Shown piece by piece: positions 63,642 to 64,000 of a DNA stretch of 64,000 nucleotides. The first letter of the stretch is position 1. Each line of letters starts with the position of its first letter. The stretch comes from Planctomycetia bacterium. GTDB taxonomy: Bacteria; Planctomycetota; Phycisphaerae; UBA1845; Fen-1342. Position numbers and translations under genes: made by a program. The DNA is taken from positions 310,001-374,000 of the forward strand of contig CP054190.1 of the NCBI GenBank assembly GCA_015709575.1. Direction: 5' to 3'. Below the pieces are notes generated by a model. The model was given only the letters and a program-made list of their open reading frames with translations. It was not told the DNA's origin and made no database searches.

Positions 63642-64000
63642 GTGACCCAGCGGGCCTGCCTGCGCGTCTACCGCAAACCGCCCGACCTTGGCGCCGCGTC
63701 GCTGCGCGAGTTCGTGGATGCGCTGCGCGAGGCGATTGACCGGCAGCGCGTCCTCGCCGAGTCCATCCCCGGCATCCTGCGGCCCACGGCCGACCCGGTC
63801 GAGCAGGAGGACGCGGTCGTCGTCGCGCACGCTCCGGCCGCGCCGGCCTTCGCGGACGCCCTGTTCGGCGGGGCCGGCTCCGGTGCGCCGGCCGACGAGC
63901 TGTTCGCGTTCACACTTGATGCGGCGGCGGCGCTGCGGGCGGCGCACGAACACCCGCGGTCGCCCATCCACGGCGGCGTCTGCCCGGCGGTGTTTCTGCG
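63642..64000 (+). CDS. N-terminal part of a possible kinase-like gene (partial)
   Basis: Starts at GTG 63642 and is open to the right edge (about 119 residues visible). LRVYRKPPDLGAASLREFVD is at the start. Later, AAALRAAHEHPRSPIHGGVC has the spacing of the helix and catalytic loop (AHxxxxxHGDxxPxN) of Ser/Thr protein kinases, but the Asp is Gly. A degenerate or divergent kinase-like domain is possible. The rest is outside the window. Confidence 0.35.
   Translation, partial: MTQRACLRVYRKPPDLGAASLREFVDALREAIDRQRVLAESIPGILRPTADPVEQEDAVVVAHAPAAPAFADALFGGAGSGAPADELFAFTLDAAAALRAAHEHPRSPIHGGVCPAVFL

Noticed and set aside
1-64000. tRNA or rRNA genes
   Set aside because: No cloverleaf with a T-loop GTTCRANNC context or rRNA-like stretch was recognised. 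A covariance search could still find one.

Overview
The window is high-GC bacterial DNA, very probably from a planctomycete (Planctomycetota, perhaps Phycisphaerae-like). This is inferred from content, not from a marker gene. Seven loci carry paired or single dockerin-like calcium-binding motifs of the form NxFDIDPFV at exported-protein C-termini. There are also Cys-rich GACC repeats, PQQ-like secreted propellers and several large GT-C membrane proteins with TPRs. I saw no rRNA or tRNA gene.

Layout. 1-9.8 kb: the end of a leftward gene, a TMTC-like membrane/TPR protein, a small methyltransferase-like gene, and a 2042-residue exported protein made of six ~315-residue units plus a dockerin pair. 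9.8-20 kb: a receiver/PPDK_N fusion, an SLC13 transporter, a NicO/UreH-like membrane protein, an exported dikinase-like protein with dockerin motifs, and a secreted pyroglutamyl-peptidase-like protein with dockerin motifs. 20-36 kb is mostly housekeeping: hpd, typA, a DinB-family protein, a GT4 glycosyltransferase, an ECF sigma operon, galE, mutS, glycyl-tRNA synthetase and a GNAT. 36-41 kb: a membrane protein, a matrixin-type metalloprotease with PKD-like domains, and a REP-associated transposase (RAYT) between two inverted 31-bp REP-like palindromes. 41-48 kb: a leftward run of two GT87-like enzymes, a second TMTC-like protein, a Tat-exported flavin amine oxidase and a STAS protein, joined by short overlaps except for one gap. 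48-53.2 kb: three related secreted dockerin-bearing genes. One is intact; two are broken by many small frameshifts. 53.6-55 kb: lpd.

The main system is a complete type II-C CRISPR-Cas locus at 55.1-60.85 kb. It has a leader, 15 identical 36-bp repeats with 14 spacers, then cas2, cas1 and cas9 on the minus strand. A tracrRNA gene, divergent from cas9, has a recognisable promoter, a 20-nt perfect anti-repeat and a strong intrinsic terminator. The tracrRNA fixes array polarity on the plus strand, opposite to the cas genes. Each repeat ends in an extended -10-like box, so each spacer may have its own promoter, as in Neisseria and Campylobacter. All Cas9 RuvC/HNH and Cas1 catalytic residues are present.

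The right end holds an M16 peptidase, a FolD homologue whose catalytic Lys, Gln and Asp are all replaced, and the start of a possible kinase-like gene. Besides the CRISPR locus, the most unusual items are the exported His-domain-then-ATP-grasp protein (architecture like alpha-glucan, water dikinase), the altered FolD, the RAYT-REP unit, and the frameshift cluster at 49.7-53.2 kb.
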